A DNA stretch of 13,903 bases from an uncultured Eubacteriales bacterium (GTDB taxonomy: Bacteria > Bacillota > Clostridia > Christensenellales > CAG-917). The position numbers were made by a program, and so were the translations under genes. The notes below the pieces were generated by a model. It worked only from the letters and a program-made list of their open reading frames with translations, searched no databases and was not told where the DNA came from. The DNA lies in assembly GCA_900553825.1 (NCBI GenBank), contig USEV01000007.1:1-13903 (forward strand), written 5' to 3'. Below, in pieces: positions 7,401 through 13,903 of the stretch. The first letter of the stretch is position 1; each line of letters opens with the position of its first letter.

Positions 7401-7442
7401 GGTGCAATTTTCCGCGGGCGGGAATTTGGGTGAATTATTGAA

Positions 7443-7486
7443 GCACGCGGCGCGCCGCGTGCCCGTGCCGACGCGCGCCGCGTCGG
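7443..7486. promoter_or_regulatory. Two adjacent GC-rich perfect palindromes of unknown role
   Basis: 7443-7462 is a perfect 20-bp palindrome without spacer (GCACGCGGCG then CGCCGCGTGC). Five bases later 7468-7486 has perfect 8-bp arms, CCGACGCG and CGCGTCGG, around CGC. Both lie upstream of the predicted start sites of the two divergent genes, so neither would be transcribed from the promoters seen; this favours protein-binding sites over terminators. The first is about 43 bp upstream of the symporter -35, a plausible operator position. Neither has a U tract. Confidence 0.5.
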
Positions 7487-7585
7487 GTGCGATGTATGCG
7501 TGCGCGTGCATAAAAAGCCGTATTTTGCATAAAAAATTGCATAAAATCCGCATATTCGTGTATGTTTCGCGGCAATATGCAACTA

Positions 7586-7603
7586 TTTGAAAAAATATGC
7601 AAA
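7586..7603. promoter_or_regulatory. ARG-box-like ArgR operator of the argG promoter
   Basis: TTTGAAAAAATATGCAAA contains the 14-bp core TGAAAAAATATGCA, which agrees at 11 of 14 positions with the Bacillus-type ARG box core TGAATAAAAATTCA. It ends five bases before the argG -35. A second AATATGCAA (7574-7582) repeats the right half (7594-7602) 20 bp upstream. TGCAT half-sites lie at 7507, 7526 and 7538. This fits arginine-dependent repression by an ArgR/AhrC protein, which is not encoded in the window. Confidence 0.6.
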
Positions 7604-7608
7604 AATGT

Positions 7609-7637
7609 TTGACTTTTATTTATCGGGGGCATATAAT
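7609..7637 (+). promoter_or_regulatory. Sigma-A promoter of the arginine cluster
   Basis: TTGACT (7609-7614), a 17-bp spacer and a perfect TATAAT (7632-7637): a near-consensus promoter. The start point would be near 7644, giving a 23-nt leader with GGAAGG (7656-7661) five bases before the argG ATG. It is the only clear promoter upstream of the six arg genes. Confidence 0.88.
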
Positions 7638-7666
7638 CGGCGTAAACACTCAAACGGAAGGTAATT

Positions 7667-8902
7667 ATGGACAAATCCAAAATCAAAAAAGTCGTGTTGG
7701 CATATTCGGGCGGGCTGGATACTTCCATCATCATCCCCTGGCTCAAGGAAAACTACAACAACTGCGAAGTCATCGCCGTTTCCGGCAATGTCGGGCAGGC
7801 GGACGAGCTCGAGGGTCTTGAGGAAAAGGCGCTCAAGACCGGTGCCTCCAAGCTCTACATCGAGGACCTCACGGACGAGTTCGTCAACGATTTCATCATC
7901 CCCACCGTCAAGGCGGGTGCGAAGTACGAGGAATATATGCTCGGCACCTCCTTTGCGCGTCCCGTCATCGCGAAGCGCATCGTCGAGATTGCCAAGGCGG
8001 AAAAGGCGGACGCCATCTGCCACGGCTGCACGGGCAAGGGCAACGACCAGGTGCGTTTCGAGCTCACGATAAAGGCGTTTGCACCCGATATGCCCGTCAT
8101 CGCCCCCTGGAGGGAATGGAGCATCAAGTCCCGCGAGGAGGAAATCGAGTACGCCGAGGCGCACAATATCCCCCTCAAGATAAACCGCGAGACCAACTAT
8201 TCCAAGGACAAGAACCTCTGGCACCTCTCTCACGAGGGTCTGGACCTCGAGGACGCGGGCAACGAACCCCTCTACGAAAAGAAGGGCTTCCTGGAAATGG
8301 GCGTCTCTCCCGTTGACGCTCCCGACAAGCCCACCTACATCACCCTGGATTTCGAAAAGGGCGTGCCCGTCGCGCTCGACGACAAGAAGATGAGCGCGAA
8401 GGACATCATCCTCGCCCTCAACAAGCTCGGCGGCGAAAACGGCATCGGTCTGCTCGACATCGTGGAGAACAGGCTCGTCGGCATCAAGTGCCGCGGCGTG
8501 TACGAGACTCCGGGCGGAGCAATTCTCTATGCCGCGCACGAGTATCTCGAAACCCTGTGTCTTGACAAGTACACCGCCCACAAGAAGCAGGAGCTTGCAA
8601 TCACCTTTGCGGAGCTCGTCTACAACGGGCAGTGGTACACCCCCCTGCGCGAGGCTCTCTCCGCGTTCGTCGACAAGACCCAGGAGAAGGTGACGGGCAA
8701 GGTCAGGCTCAAGCTCTACAAGGGCAACATAATAAAGGCGGGCGCGTGGAGCGACTACTCGCTTTACAACGAGGAGATTGCGACATTCGGCGAGGACAAT
8801 GTCTACAACCAGGCCGACGCCGCGGGCTTCATCAACCTGTTCGGTCTGCCCATCAAGGTGCAGGCGCAGGTGGACGCCAAGAACGCAAAGAAGAGCAAAT
8901 GA
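7667..8902 (+). CDS. argG: Argininosuccinate synthase
   Basis: ArgG (EC 6.3.4.5) joins citrulline and aspartate at the cost of ATP to AMP and PPi, making argininosuccinate in the cytosol. The 411 residues match the usual ~400-residue bacterial enzyme. The ATP PP-loop AYSGGLDTS is at residues 12-20. [13 protein letters not shown] and APWREWS are family signatures of the nucleotide and substrate sites, and the C-terminal tetramerisation part ([10 protein letters not shown]...[13 protein letters not shown]) is intact. It opens the arginine cluster behind a near-consensus promoter and an ARG-box-like site. A 102-bp gap with two hairpins separates it from argH, so its expression level may differ from the rest of the cluster. 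Confidence 0.98.
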   Translation: MDKSKIKKVVLAYSGGLDTSIIIPWLKENYNNCEVIAVSGNVGQADELEGLEEKALKTGASKLYIEDLTDEFVNDFIIPTVKAGAKYEEYMLGTSFARPVIAKRIVEIAKAEKADAICHGCTGKGNDQVRFELTIKAFAPDMPVIAPWREWSIKSREEEIEYAEAHNIPLKINRETNYSKDKNLWHLSHEGLDLEDAGNEPLYEKKGFLEMGVSPVDAPDKPTYITLDFEKGVPVALDDKKMSAKDIILALNKLGGENGIGLLDIVENRLVGIKCRGVYETPGGAILYAAHEYLETLCLDKYTAHKKQELAITFAELVYNGQWYTPLREALSAFVDKTQEKVTGKVRLKLYKGNIIKAGAWSDYSLYNEEIATFGEDNVYNQADAAGFINLFGLPIKVQAQVDAKNAKKSK

Positions 8903-8908
8903 CGCCGA

Positions 8909-8938
8909 TTTGCGCCGCCCGCACGAGGGCGGCGCAAA
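8909..8938 (+). terminator. Perfect 12-bp GC-rich hairpin after argG (attenuator or RNA-stability element)
   Basis: TTTGCGCCGCCC (8909-8920) pairs perfectly with GGGCGGCGCAAA (8927-8938) around GCACGA, six bases after the argG stop. It lacks a following U run, so it is not a standard intrinsic terminator. It could protect the argG 3' end, mark a processing site or pause polymerase. Typed as terminator for lack of a better class. Confidence 0.55.
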
Positions 8939-8963
8939 CGCACAAAACGCACTTTATCAGCAA

Positions 8964-8987
8964 AAAAGCCGGCGTAAAGCCGGTTTT
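8964..8987 (+). terminator. Terminator-like hairpin just upstream of the argH RBS
   Basis: AAAA-G-CCGGC (8964-8973), loop GTAAA, GCCGG-TTTT (8979-8987): five GC pairs plus four A-U pairs across a one-base bulge, ending in a short U run. The argH RBS AAGGAGG starts seven bases later. It looks like a weak terminator or attenuator that would let part of the argG transcripts continue into argH. Confidence 0.5.
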
Positions 8988-9004
8988 GGAATTAAGGAGG
9001 CATT

Positions 9005-10378
9005 ATGGACAAGTTGTGGGCAGGGCGCGCCGCGGAAAAGACGGCAAAAATCGCGGACGAGTTCAACAGCTCCATCGCGGTTGACGGCAGGATGTACCGT
9101 GAGGACATCGAGGGCTCGCTCGCGCACGCCGAAATGCTTGCGGGTTGCGGCATAATCACGCGCGACGAATGCGCGCTCATCACCGACGGGCTCAAGGGCA
9201 TACTTTCCGACATCGACTCGGGCAAACTCGCGCTCGACCCCACCGCCGAGGACATCCATATGTTCGTCGAAGCGGTGCTCACCGCACGCATCGGCGAGGC
9301 GGGCAAGAAGCTGCACACCGCCCGCAGCCGCAACGACCAGGTCGCAGTCGACCTCCGCCTCTACCTGCGCAAGCAGAGCGGGGAAGTCGTCGCGCTCATC
9401 AAGGATTTGCTCTCCGCCGTCGTCGGACAGGCAAAGGCGACCAAGGACTACATCATGCCCGGCTACACCCACCTGCAGGGTGCGCAACCCATACTCTTTG
9501 CACACCACCTGCTCGCATACGCCATGATGTTCGTGCGCGATGCAGGCAGGATAGGCGACGCGGTCAGGCGCATGAATGTCTCTCCGCTGGGTTGCTGTGC
9601 GCTCGCGGGCACGACCTACGACACCGACAGGAGCTTCACCGCAAAGAAGCTCGGCTTCGACGGCGTGTGCATGAACAGCCTCGACGGCGTTTCCGACCGC
9701 GATTTCTGCGTGGAGCTCGTCTCCGCGTTCTCGCTCGTCATGATGCACCTTTCGCGTTTCGCGGAGGAAATCGTGCTCTGGTCGTCGGGTGAGTTCGGCT
9801 TCGTGGAGCTCAGCGACGCATACACCACGGGCTCCAGCATCATGCCCCAGAAAAAGAACCCCGATATGGCGGAGCTCGTTCGCGGCAAGACGGGCAGGGT
9901 GTACGGCGACCTCACCGCGATGCTCACCGTGCTCAAGGGGCTTCCTCTTGCCTACAACAAGGATATGCAGGAGGACAAGGAGTGCGTCTTCGACGCGCTG
10001 GACACCGTCAAGAAGTGCCTTGCCATATTCGCGCCCATGGTCGCCACCATGAAGCTCGACAAGAAGCGGATGTACGCCGCGGCGGGCAAGGGCTACATCA
10101 ACGCCACCGACCTCGCGGACTACCTCGTGCGCAAGGGGATGGCGTTCAGGAACGCATACAAGACCGTGGGCGAAATCGTCGCCTTCGGCATAGCCAACAA
10201 AAAGACCCTCGAGGAAATCTCCCTCGCGGAATACAGGAATTTCGGCGACCTGTTCGACGAGGATGTCTACGACGCCATTTCCCTTCCCGCCTGTGTGCAG
10301 AGGCGCACCTCGGAGGGCGGTACCGGCAAGGCGTCGGTGGAAAAACAAATCAGATTTGTCGAGGGGTTCATAGGGTGA
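9005..10378 (+). CDS. argH: Argininosuccinate lyase
   Basis: ArgH (EC 4.3.2.1) splits argininosuccinate into arginine and fumarate, the final step of the pathway; it is a cytosolic homotetramer of the fumarase/aspartase superfamily. The 457 residues are full length. The superfamily signature GSSIMPQKKNP is at residues 276-286 and includes the catalytic serine; HTARSRNDQV and PGYTHLQGAQP supply the substrate-binding and catalytic histidines. A strong RBS, AAGGAGG (8994-9000), lies four bases from the ATG. The stop codon overlaps the GTG start of argC (GTGA), which couples the two genes. Upstream hairpins set it apart from argG. Confidence 0.98.
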   Translation: MDKLWAGRAAEKTAKIADEFNSSIAVDGRMYREDIEGSLAHAEMLAGCGIITRDECALITDGLKGILSDIDSGKLALDPTAEDIHMFVEAVLTARIGEAGKKLHTARSRNDQVAVDLRLYLRKQSGEVVALIKDLLSAVVGQAKATKDYIMPGYTHLQGAQPILFAHHLLAYAMMFVRDAGRIGDAVRRMNVSPLGCCALAGTTYDTDRSFTAKKLGFDGVCMNSLDGVSDRDFCVELVSAFSLVMMHLSRFAEEIVLWSSGEFGFVELSDAYTTGSSIMPQKKNPDMAELVRGKTGRVYGDLTAMLTVLKGLPLAYNKDMQEDKECVFDALDTVKKCLAIFAPMVATMKLDKKRMYAAAGKGYINATDLADYLVRKGMAFRNAYKTVGEIVAFGIANKKTLEEISLAEYRNFGDLFDEDVYDAISLPACVQRRTSEGGTGKASVEKQIRFVEGFIG

Positions 10379-11304
10379 AGAAGATATTCATCGACGGCAG
10401 AGAGGGGACGACGGGACTGCGCATCGAGAGCAGGCTTTCCTCGCGCAGCGGGCTGGAACTCATAGTTCTGCCCGAGAACGAGCGCAAGGACCCCGCGGCG
10501 AGGAGGAATGCAATCGCCGCCGCGGACATTGCGTTCCTGTGTCTGCCGGACGCCGCGGCAAAGGAATCGGTTGCGCTTGCGGAGGGCACGGACACCGTCA
10601 TCATCGACGCGTCGACCGCGCACCGCACGGCGGCGGGATGGGAATACGGCTTCCCCGAGCTCGGCGAGGGCAGGGCGGAAAGGATTGCGGGGAGCAAGCG
10701 CATAGCGGTGCCCGGCTGTCACGCCTCAGGGTTCGTCGCGCTTGTGCGTCCGCTCGTCCGCGCGGGCATAATCGACCCCGATGCCGAGCTTGCGTGCTTC
10801 TCGCTCACGGGCTACAGCGGCGGCGGAAAAAAGATGATTGCCGACTACGAAACCCGCGGCGACGCGCTTGTCGCGCCCCGACAGTACGCGCTTTCTCAGG
10901 CGCACAAGCACCTGCCCGAGATGACGGCGGTGAGCGGGCTCTCCCACGCCCCCGTCTTCTGCCCGGTGGTGGGCGCGTTCTATTCGGGCATGGAAGTCAC
11001 CGTTCCGCTGTTTGCTTCCGCACTGAAAGGCGGAGCTTCAGCGGAGGACATAAAGAGAGTGTATGCCGACCTGTATGTCGGCAGGACGGTGTTCTACCGC
11101 GAGAGCGCGGGCGAGGACGGTTTTCTTTCCGCGGGCGCGTACACGGGCAAGGACAGCATGGAAATTTCGGTGCACGGCAACGGCGACAGAATCCTGCTCG
11201 TCGCCCGCTACGACAACCTCGGCAAGGGCGCGTCGGGCGCGGCGGTGGAGTGCATGAACCTCGTGCTCGGCGAGGCGGCGGAAAAAGGTCTGCAACTGGA
11301 TTGA
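10375..11304 (+). CDS. argC: N-acetyl-gamma-glutamyl-phosphate reductase, type 2
   Basis: ArgC (EC 1.2.1.38) reduces N-acetylglutamyl phosphate to the semialdehyde with NADPH, the step after ArgB. I take the GTG at 10375 as start: it overlaps the argH stop in GTGA, has GAGGGG eight bases upstream, and begins the family N-terminus KKIFIDGREGTTGLRI. No ATG fits. At 309 residues it is the short type 2 form rather than the ~340-residue type 1. The NADP-binding Rossmann fold is N-terminal, STAHR follows at about residue 81, and the active-site cysteine is Cys115 in PGCHASGF. GYSGGGKKMI and the HKHLPEM stretch are further type 2 marks. argJ starts eight bases after the stop. Confidence 0.95.
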   Translation: MKKIFIDGREGTTGLRIESRLSSRSGLELIVLPENERKDPAARRNAIAAADIAFLCLPDAAAKESVALAEGTDTVIIDASTAHRTAAGWEYGFPELGEGRAERIAGSKRIAVPGCHASGFVALVRPLVRAGIIDPDAELACFSLTGYSGGGKKMIADYETRGDALVAPRQYALSQAHKHLPEMTAVSGLSHAPVFCPVVGAFYSGMEVTVPLFASALKGGASAEDIKRVYADLYVGRTVFYRESAGEDGFLSAGAYTGKDSMEISVHGNGDRILLVARYDNLGKGASGAAVECMNLVLGEAAEKGLQLD

Positions 11305-11312
11305 GAGGAAAT

Positions 11313-12539
11313 ATGGAAAAACACGACATCAAAAAGATAAGCGGCGGCGTATGCGCCGCACTCGGCTTCGAGGCGTCGGGCGTTTACGCGGGCATAAGGC
11401 GCAACCGCTCCAAGAAGGACCTCGCCCTCGTCTTCAGCAAGGCGGAATGCAACGCGGCGGCGGTCTACACCCGCAACCTCGTCAAGGGCGCGCCTCTTGC
11501 GGTGACGCGCGAACACATCGCGCAGGGCAAGATGCACGCAATCATCTGCAACAGCGGCATCGCAAACACCTGCGATGCGGGTGGCAAACAGGTTGCCGAG
11601 CGCGCCTGCGAAGTGCTGGGCGAAGCCCTCGGCGTGCCCGCACGGAGCGTGGTCGTCGCGTCCACGGGCGTCATCGGACAGCCCCTGCGCATAGAGCCCA
11701 TTGCAGCGGCGGTGCCCGCGCTCGTCAAAGGTCTTTCCCGCAACGGGACGGAAGCGGCGCAGGCAATCATGACTACGGACACGCACGAAAAGCAGGTCGC
11801 CGTGGAATTTTTCGCGGGCGGCAAGCGTTGCGTCATAGGCGGCATGGCAAAGGGCTCGGGCATGATTCACCCCGACATGGCAACCATGCTCGTGTTCCTC
11901 ACCACGGACGCGGCAATCTCATCGGAGATGCTGCAAAAGGCGTTGAGCAGCGATGTGACGGACACCTTCAATATGCTGAGCGTGGACGGCGACACCTCCA
12001 CCAACGACATGGTGGTCGTGCTCGCGAACGGCATGGCGGGCAACCCCGAAATCACGGCGGAAGGTGACGATTTCGACGCTTTTATGTGCGCATTGAACAC
12101 CGTAAACATCTGTTTGTGCAAAATGCTCGCGGGTGACGGCGAGGGCGCGACCAAGCTTCTGGAGTGCGTCGTCGAGGGCGCCGACACCAAAAAGGACGCC
12201 TCTCTCGCGGCGAAATCCGTGATATGCTCCTCGCTCGTCAAGGCGGCGATGTTCGGCGCCGACGCGAACTGGGGCAGGGTGCTTTGCGCCATGGGTTACA
12301 GCGGAGCGTCGTTCGACCCCGAGAAGGTGTGCGTGAGCTTCGTGTCCCGCGCGGGCGAAATCGAGGTGTGCAACGCAGGCACGGGCGTGGACTTTTCCGA
12401 GGAGTTTGCAAAGAAGGTTTTGCTCGAGGACGAAATCGTGATAAAGGTCAGCCTCGGCGACGGAGCCTTTGCCGCGACGGCGTGGGGATGCGACCTCAGC
12501 TACGACTATGTGAAAATCAACGGCGATTACAGGACCTAG
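11313..12539 (+). CDS. argJ: Glutamate N-acetyltransferase / ornithine acetyltransferase
   Basis: ArgJ (EC 2.3.1.35, often also 2.3.1.1) moves the acetyl group from N-acetylornithine back to glutamate, closing the acetyl cycle, and in bifunctional forms also primes it with acetyl-CoA. The 408-residue precursor is of normal length. It self-cleaves before the nucleophile Thr191 in KGSGMIHPDMATML, giving alpha (1-190) and beta (191-408) chains. The oxyanion-hole pair Thr118-Gly119 is present in ASTGVIG, and the C-terminus KINGDYRT is typical. Ile83 replaces the usual Asn in the NSGNAN loop. No argA or argE is in the window, which fits a bifunctional enzyme but does not prove it. The RBS GAGAGGAA overlaps the argC stop. 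Confidence 0.96.
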   Translation: MEKHDIKKISGGVCAALGFEASGVYAGIRRNRSKKDLALVFSKAECNAAAVYTRNLVKGAPLAVTREHIAQGKMHAIICNSGIANTCDAGGKQVAERACEVLGEALGVPARSVVVASTGVIGQPLRIEPIAAAVPALVKGLSRNGTEAAQAIMTTDTHEKQVAVEFFAGGKRCVIGGMAKGSGMIHPDMATMLVFLTTDAAISSEMLQKALSSDVTDTFNMLSVDGDTSTNDMVVVLANGMAGNPEITAEGDDFDAFMCALNTVNICLCKMLAGDGEGATKLLECVVEGADTKKDASLAAKSVICSSLVKAAMFGADANWGRVLCAMGYSGASFDPEKVCVSFVSRAGEIEVCNAGTGVDFSEEFAKKVLLEDEIVIKVSLGDGAFAATAWGCDLSYDYVKINGDYRT

Positions 12540-12547
12540 GAGGAATC

Positions 12548-13420
12548 ATGAAAATCAGCAATAAGGACAGGGCGGAAGTCCTCATCGAGGCGCTGCCTCA
12601 CATTCAGAAGTACAGCGGCAAAATACTGCTTGTCAAATACGGCGGCTCGGCGATGACCGACGCCACCCTCAAACGCGCGGTCATGGGCGACCTCGTCCTG
12701 CTTTCCCTCATAGGCGTCAAGGTGGTGCTCGTCCACGGCGGCGGCCCCGAAATCACCGAGATGCTCGCAAAGCTCGGCAAGAAATCGGTGTTCGTGGACG
12801 GCTTGCGCGTCACGGATGCGGAAACCGCCGATGTGGTGCAAATGGTGCTCGCGGGCAAAGTCAACAAGGGGCTCGTCAACCTCATTCAGAGCCTGGGCGG
12901 CAAAGCCATGGGGCTTTCGGGTGCCGACGGCGGACTCATCGGCGCAACGACGCTCGACCCCAAGCTCGGCTTCGTCGGCGAGATAACCTCCCTCAATGTC
13001 CAACCCGTGCTGGATTTGCTCGAAAAGGGTTACATCCCCGTCATCTCCACGGTGGGTTGCGACGCGGAAGGCAATGTCTACAACATCAATGCCGACACCG
13101 CGGCGGCGAGGATTGCAGGTATGCTCAAGGCCGAAAGCCTCATCAACATGACGGACACCGCGGGGCTCCTGGAGGACGAGAAGGACGAGAGCACTCTCAT
13201 CTCCCGCATATTCGTCAGCGACGCACAGCGCATGATCAACCAGGGTCAACTCTCGGGCGGAATGATCCCCAAGGTGGGTTGCTGCGTCGAGGCAATCCGT
13301 CGCGGCGTGAAGAAGGTGTTCATCATCGACGGCAGGGTGCCTCATTCGATTCTCATCGAAACCCTGACCGACGCAGGCCTCGGCACCATGTTCGTTTCGG
13401 GTGAAAACTATGACGACTGA
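12548..13420 (+). CDS. argB: N-acetylglutamate kinase
   Basis: ArgB (EC 2.7.2.8) phosphorylates N-acetylglutamate with ATP, the second and usually rate-controlling step. At 290 residues it is full length. The phosphate-binding Lys30 is in VKYGGSAM; VHGGGPEI (glycine-rich loop), GLRVTDAET (acetylglutamate binding) and INADTAAARIAG follow. It has the N-terminal helix before the kinase core (RAEVLIEALPHIQKY) and the C-terminal HSILIETLTDAGLGTMF, both marks of the hexameric, arginine-inhibited class, so end-product inhibition is likely. RBS AGGAGG overlaps the argJ stop codon and lies four bases from the ATG. The end overlaps argD by 11 bases. Confidence 0.97.
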   Translation: MKISNKDRAEVLIEALPHIQKYSGKILLVKYGGSAMTDATLKRAVMGDLVLLSLIGVKVVLVHGGGPEITEMLAKLGKKSVFVDGLRVTDAETADVVQMVLAGKVNKGLVNLIQSLGGKAMGLSGADGGLIGATTLDPKLGFVGEITSLNVQPVLDLLEKGYIPVISTVGCDAEGNVYNINADTAAARIAGMLKAESLINMTDTAGLLEDEKDESTLISRIFVSDAQRMINQGQLSGGMIPKVGCCVEAIRRGVKKVFIIDGRVPHSILIETLTDAGLGTMFVSGENYDD

Positions 13421-13866
13421 ACAGCTTGACAAAAAGTACATAGCGGGCACCTACGCGCGCTTTCCCGTGTGCATAGTGCGGGGCGAGGGTGCGGTGCTCT
13501 ACGACGACGCCGGCAAGAGCTACATCGACATGATGAGCGGCATCGGCGTCAACATCTTCGGCGCGTGCGACAAGGAATGGGCGGACGCGGTGAGCGCACA
13601 GCTTCACACCCTGCAACACGCCTCCAACCTCTTTTACACCCAGCCGTGCGCGCGTCTTGCCGCAAAACTGTGTGAGGCAAGCGGCATGAAAAAGGTGTTT
13701 TTCGCAAACTCGGGCGCGGAAGCCAACGAGTGCGCGATAAAGACCGCACGCAAATGGGCGGCGGAAAACAAGGGCGCGGACCATTACACCGTCGTCACCC
13801 TGAAGGACGGCTTCCACGGCAGGACGCTCGCAACGCTTGCCGCCACGGGACAGGACGGTCTGCACA
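13410..13866 (+). CDS. argD: Acetylornithine aminotransferase, 5' part only
   Basis: ArgD (EC 2.6.1.11) is a PLP enzyme that converts N-acetylglutamate semialdehyde to N-acetylornithine with glutamate as amino donor. Only about 152 of the usual ~390-400 residues are present, because genomic sequence stops where the sequencing adapter begins. The visible part has the class III aminotransferase N-terminus (ARFPVCIVRGEGAVLYD), the PLP-phosphate loop NSGAEANE and FHGRTLATLAATGQ. The PLP lysine would lie beyond the end. The ATG overlaps the end of argB by 11 bases. The apparent tail SYTHLRAHET after residue 152 is translated adapter and must not be counted as protein. Confidence 0.93.
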
Positions 13867-13903
13867 CTGTCTCTTATACACATCTCCGAGCCCACGAGAC
13901 GTA
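13867..13903. other. Illumina Nextera (Tn5) adapter at the contig end, artefact
   Basis: CTGTCTCTTATACACATCT (13867-13885) is the complement of the 19-bp Tn5 mosaic end used in Nextera libraries. CCGAGCCCACGAGAC (13886-13900) is the read-2/i7-side adapter that follows it in the kit oligonucleotide. The last three bases would be the start of the index. This is untrimmed library sequence, not genome. Read in frame from argD it gives the well-known artefact peptide SYTHLRAHET, and on the other strand MGSEMCIRDS. Confidence 0.98.

Noticed and set aside
7402-7590. Small ORFs in the symporter-argG gap
   Set aside because: They have no RBS, and their frames run through the palindromes and the argG operator region; the sequence there is better explained as regulatory.
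13353-13895. Minus-strand ORF beginning MGSEMCIRDS
   Set aside because: Its start is translated Nextera adapter and the remainder is antisense to argD and argB.

Overview
This window reads as high-GC chromosomal DNA from a Gram-positive anaerobe-like bacterium, most likely an uncultured member of Bacillota/Clostridia. The reasons are purine-rich Shine-Dalgarno sites, sigma-A promoters with perfect TATAAT boxes, an MtaR/CpsY-like LysR regulator typical of Firmicutes, and an arg cluster built around argJ. Genus cannot be assigned from sequence alone. The right edge is the end of an assembled contig: the last 37 bases are Illumina Nextera (Tn5) adapter, not genome.

Layout. Positions 1-361 hold a tandem array of a ~170-bp non-coding unit: the tail of one copy at the left edge and two complete copies. 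The copies can fold into the same RNA structure and show a compensatory base-pair change. Next come a terminator and a minus-strand gene for a small Pr6Pr-type membrane protein (511-1254). It diverges from a LysR regulator (1392-2303) that precedes metE (2449-4719) and metF (4706-5557). This is a methionine-synthesis block: MetF makes 5-methyl-tetrahydrofolate and MetE uses it to methylate homocysteine without cobalamin. A bidirectional terminator separates the block from a minus-strand GPH-family sugar:cation symporter (5700-7355) with an unusual disordered N-terminus.

The 311-bp gap between the symporter and argG carries two divergent promoters, two adjacent GC-rich palindromes and an AT-rich block with an ARG-box-like operator next to the argG -35. 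From 7667 to the end runs the arginine cluster argG-argH-argC-argJ-argB-argD (argD cut by the contig end). Together these enzymes convert glutamate, via acetylated intermediates recycled by ArgJ, to ornithine, and citrulline plus aspartate to arginine. The missing step is ornithine carbamoyltransferase (argF), which may lie beyond the contig end. From argH onward the genes overlap or lie within 8 bp; argG is set apart from argH by a 102-bp gap with two RNA hairpins.

The coding content is ordinary amino-acid metabolism. The least explained parts are the structured tandem repeat at the left edge, the palindromes at 7443-7486, the structured metE leader, and the hairpins between argG and argH.
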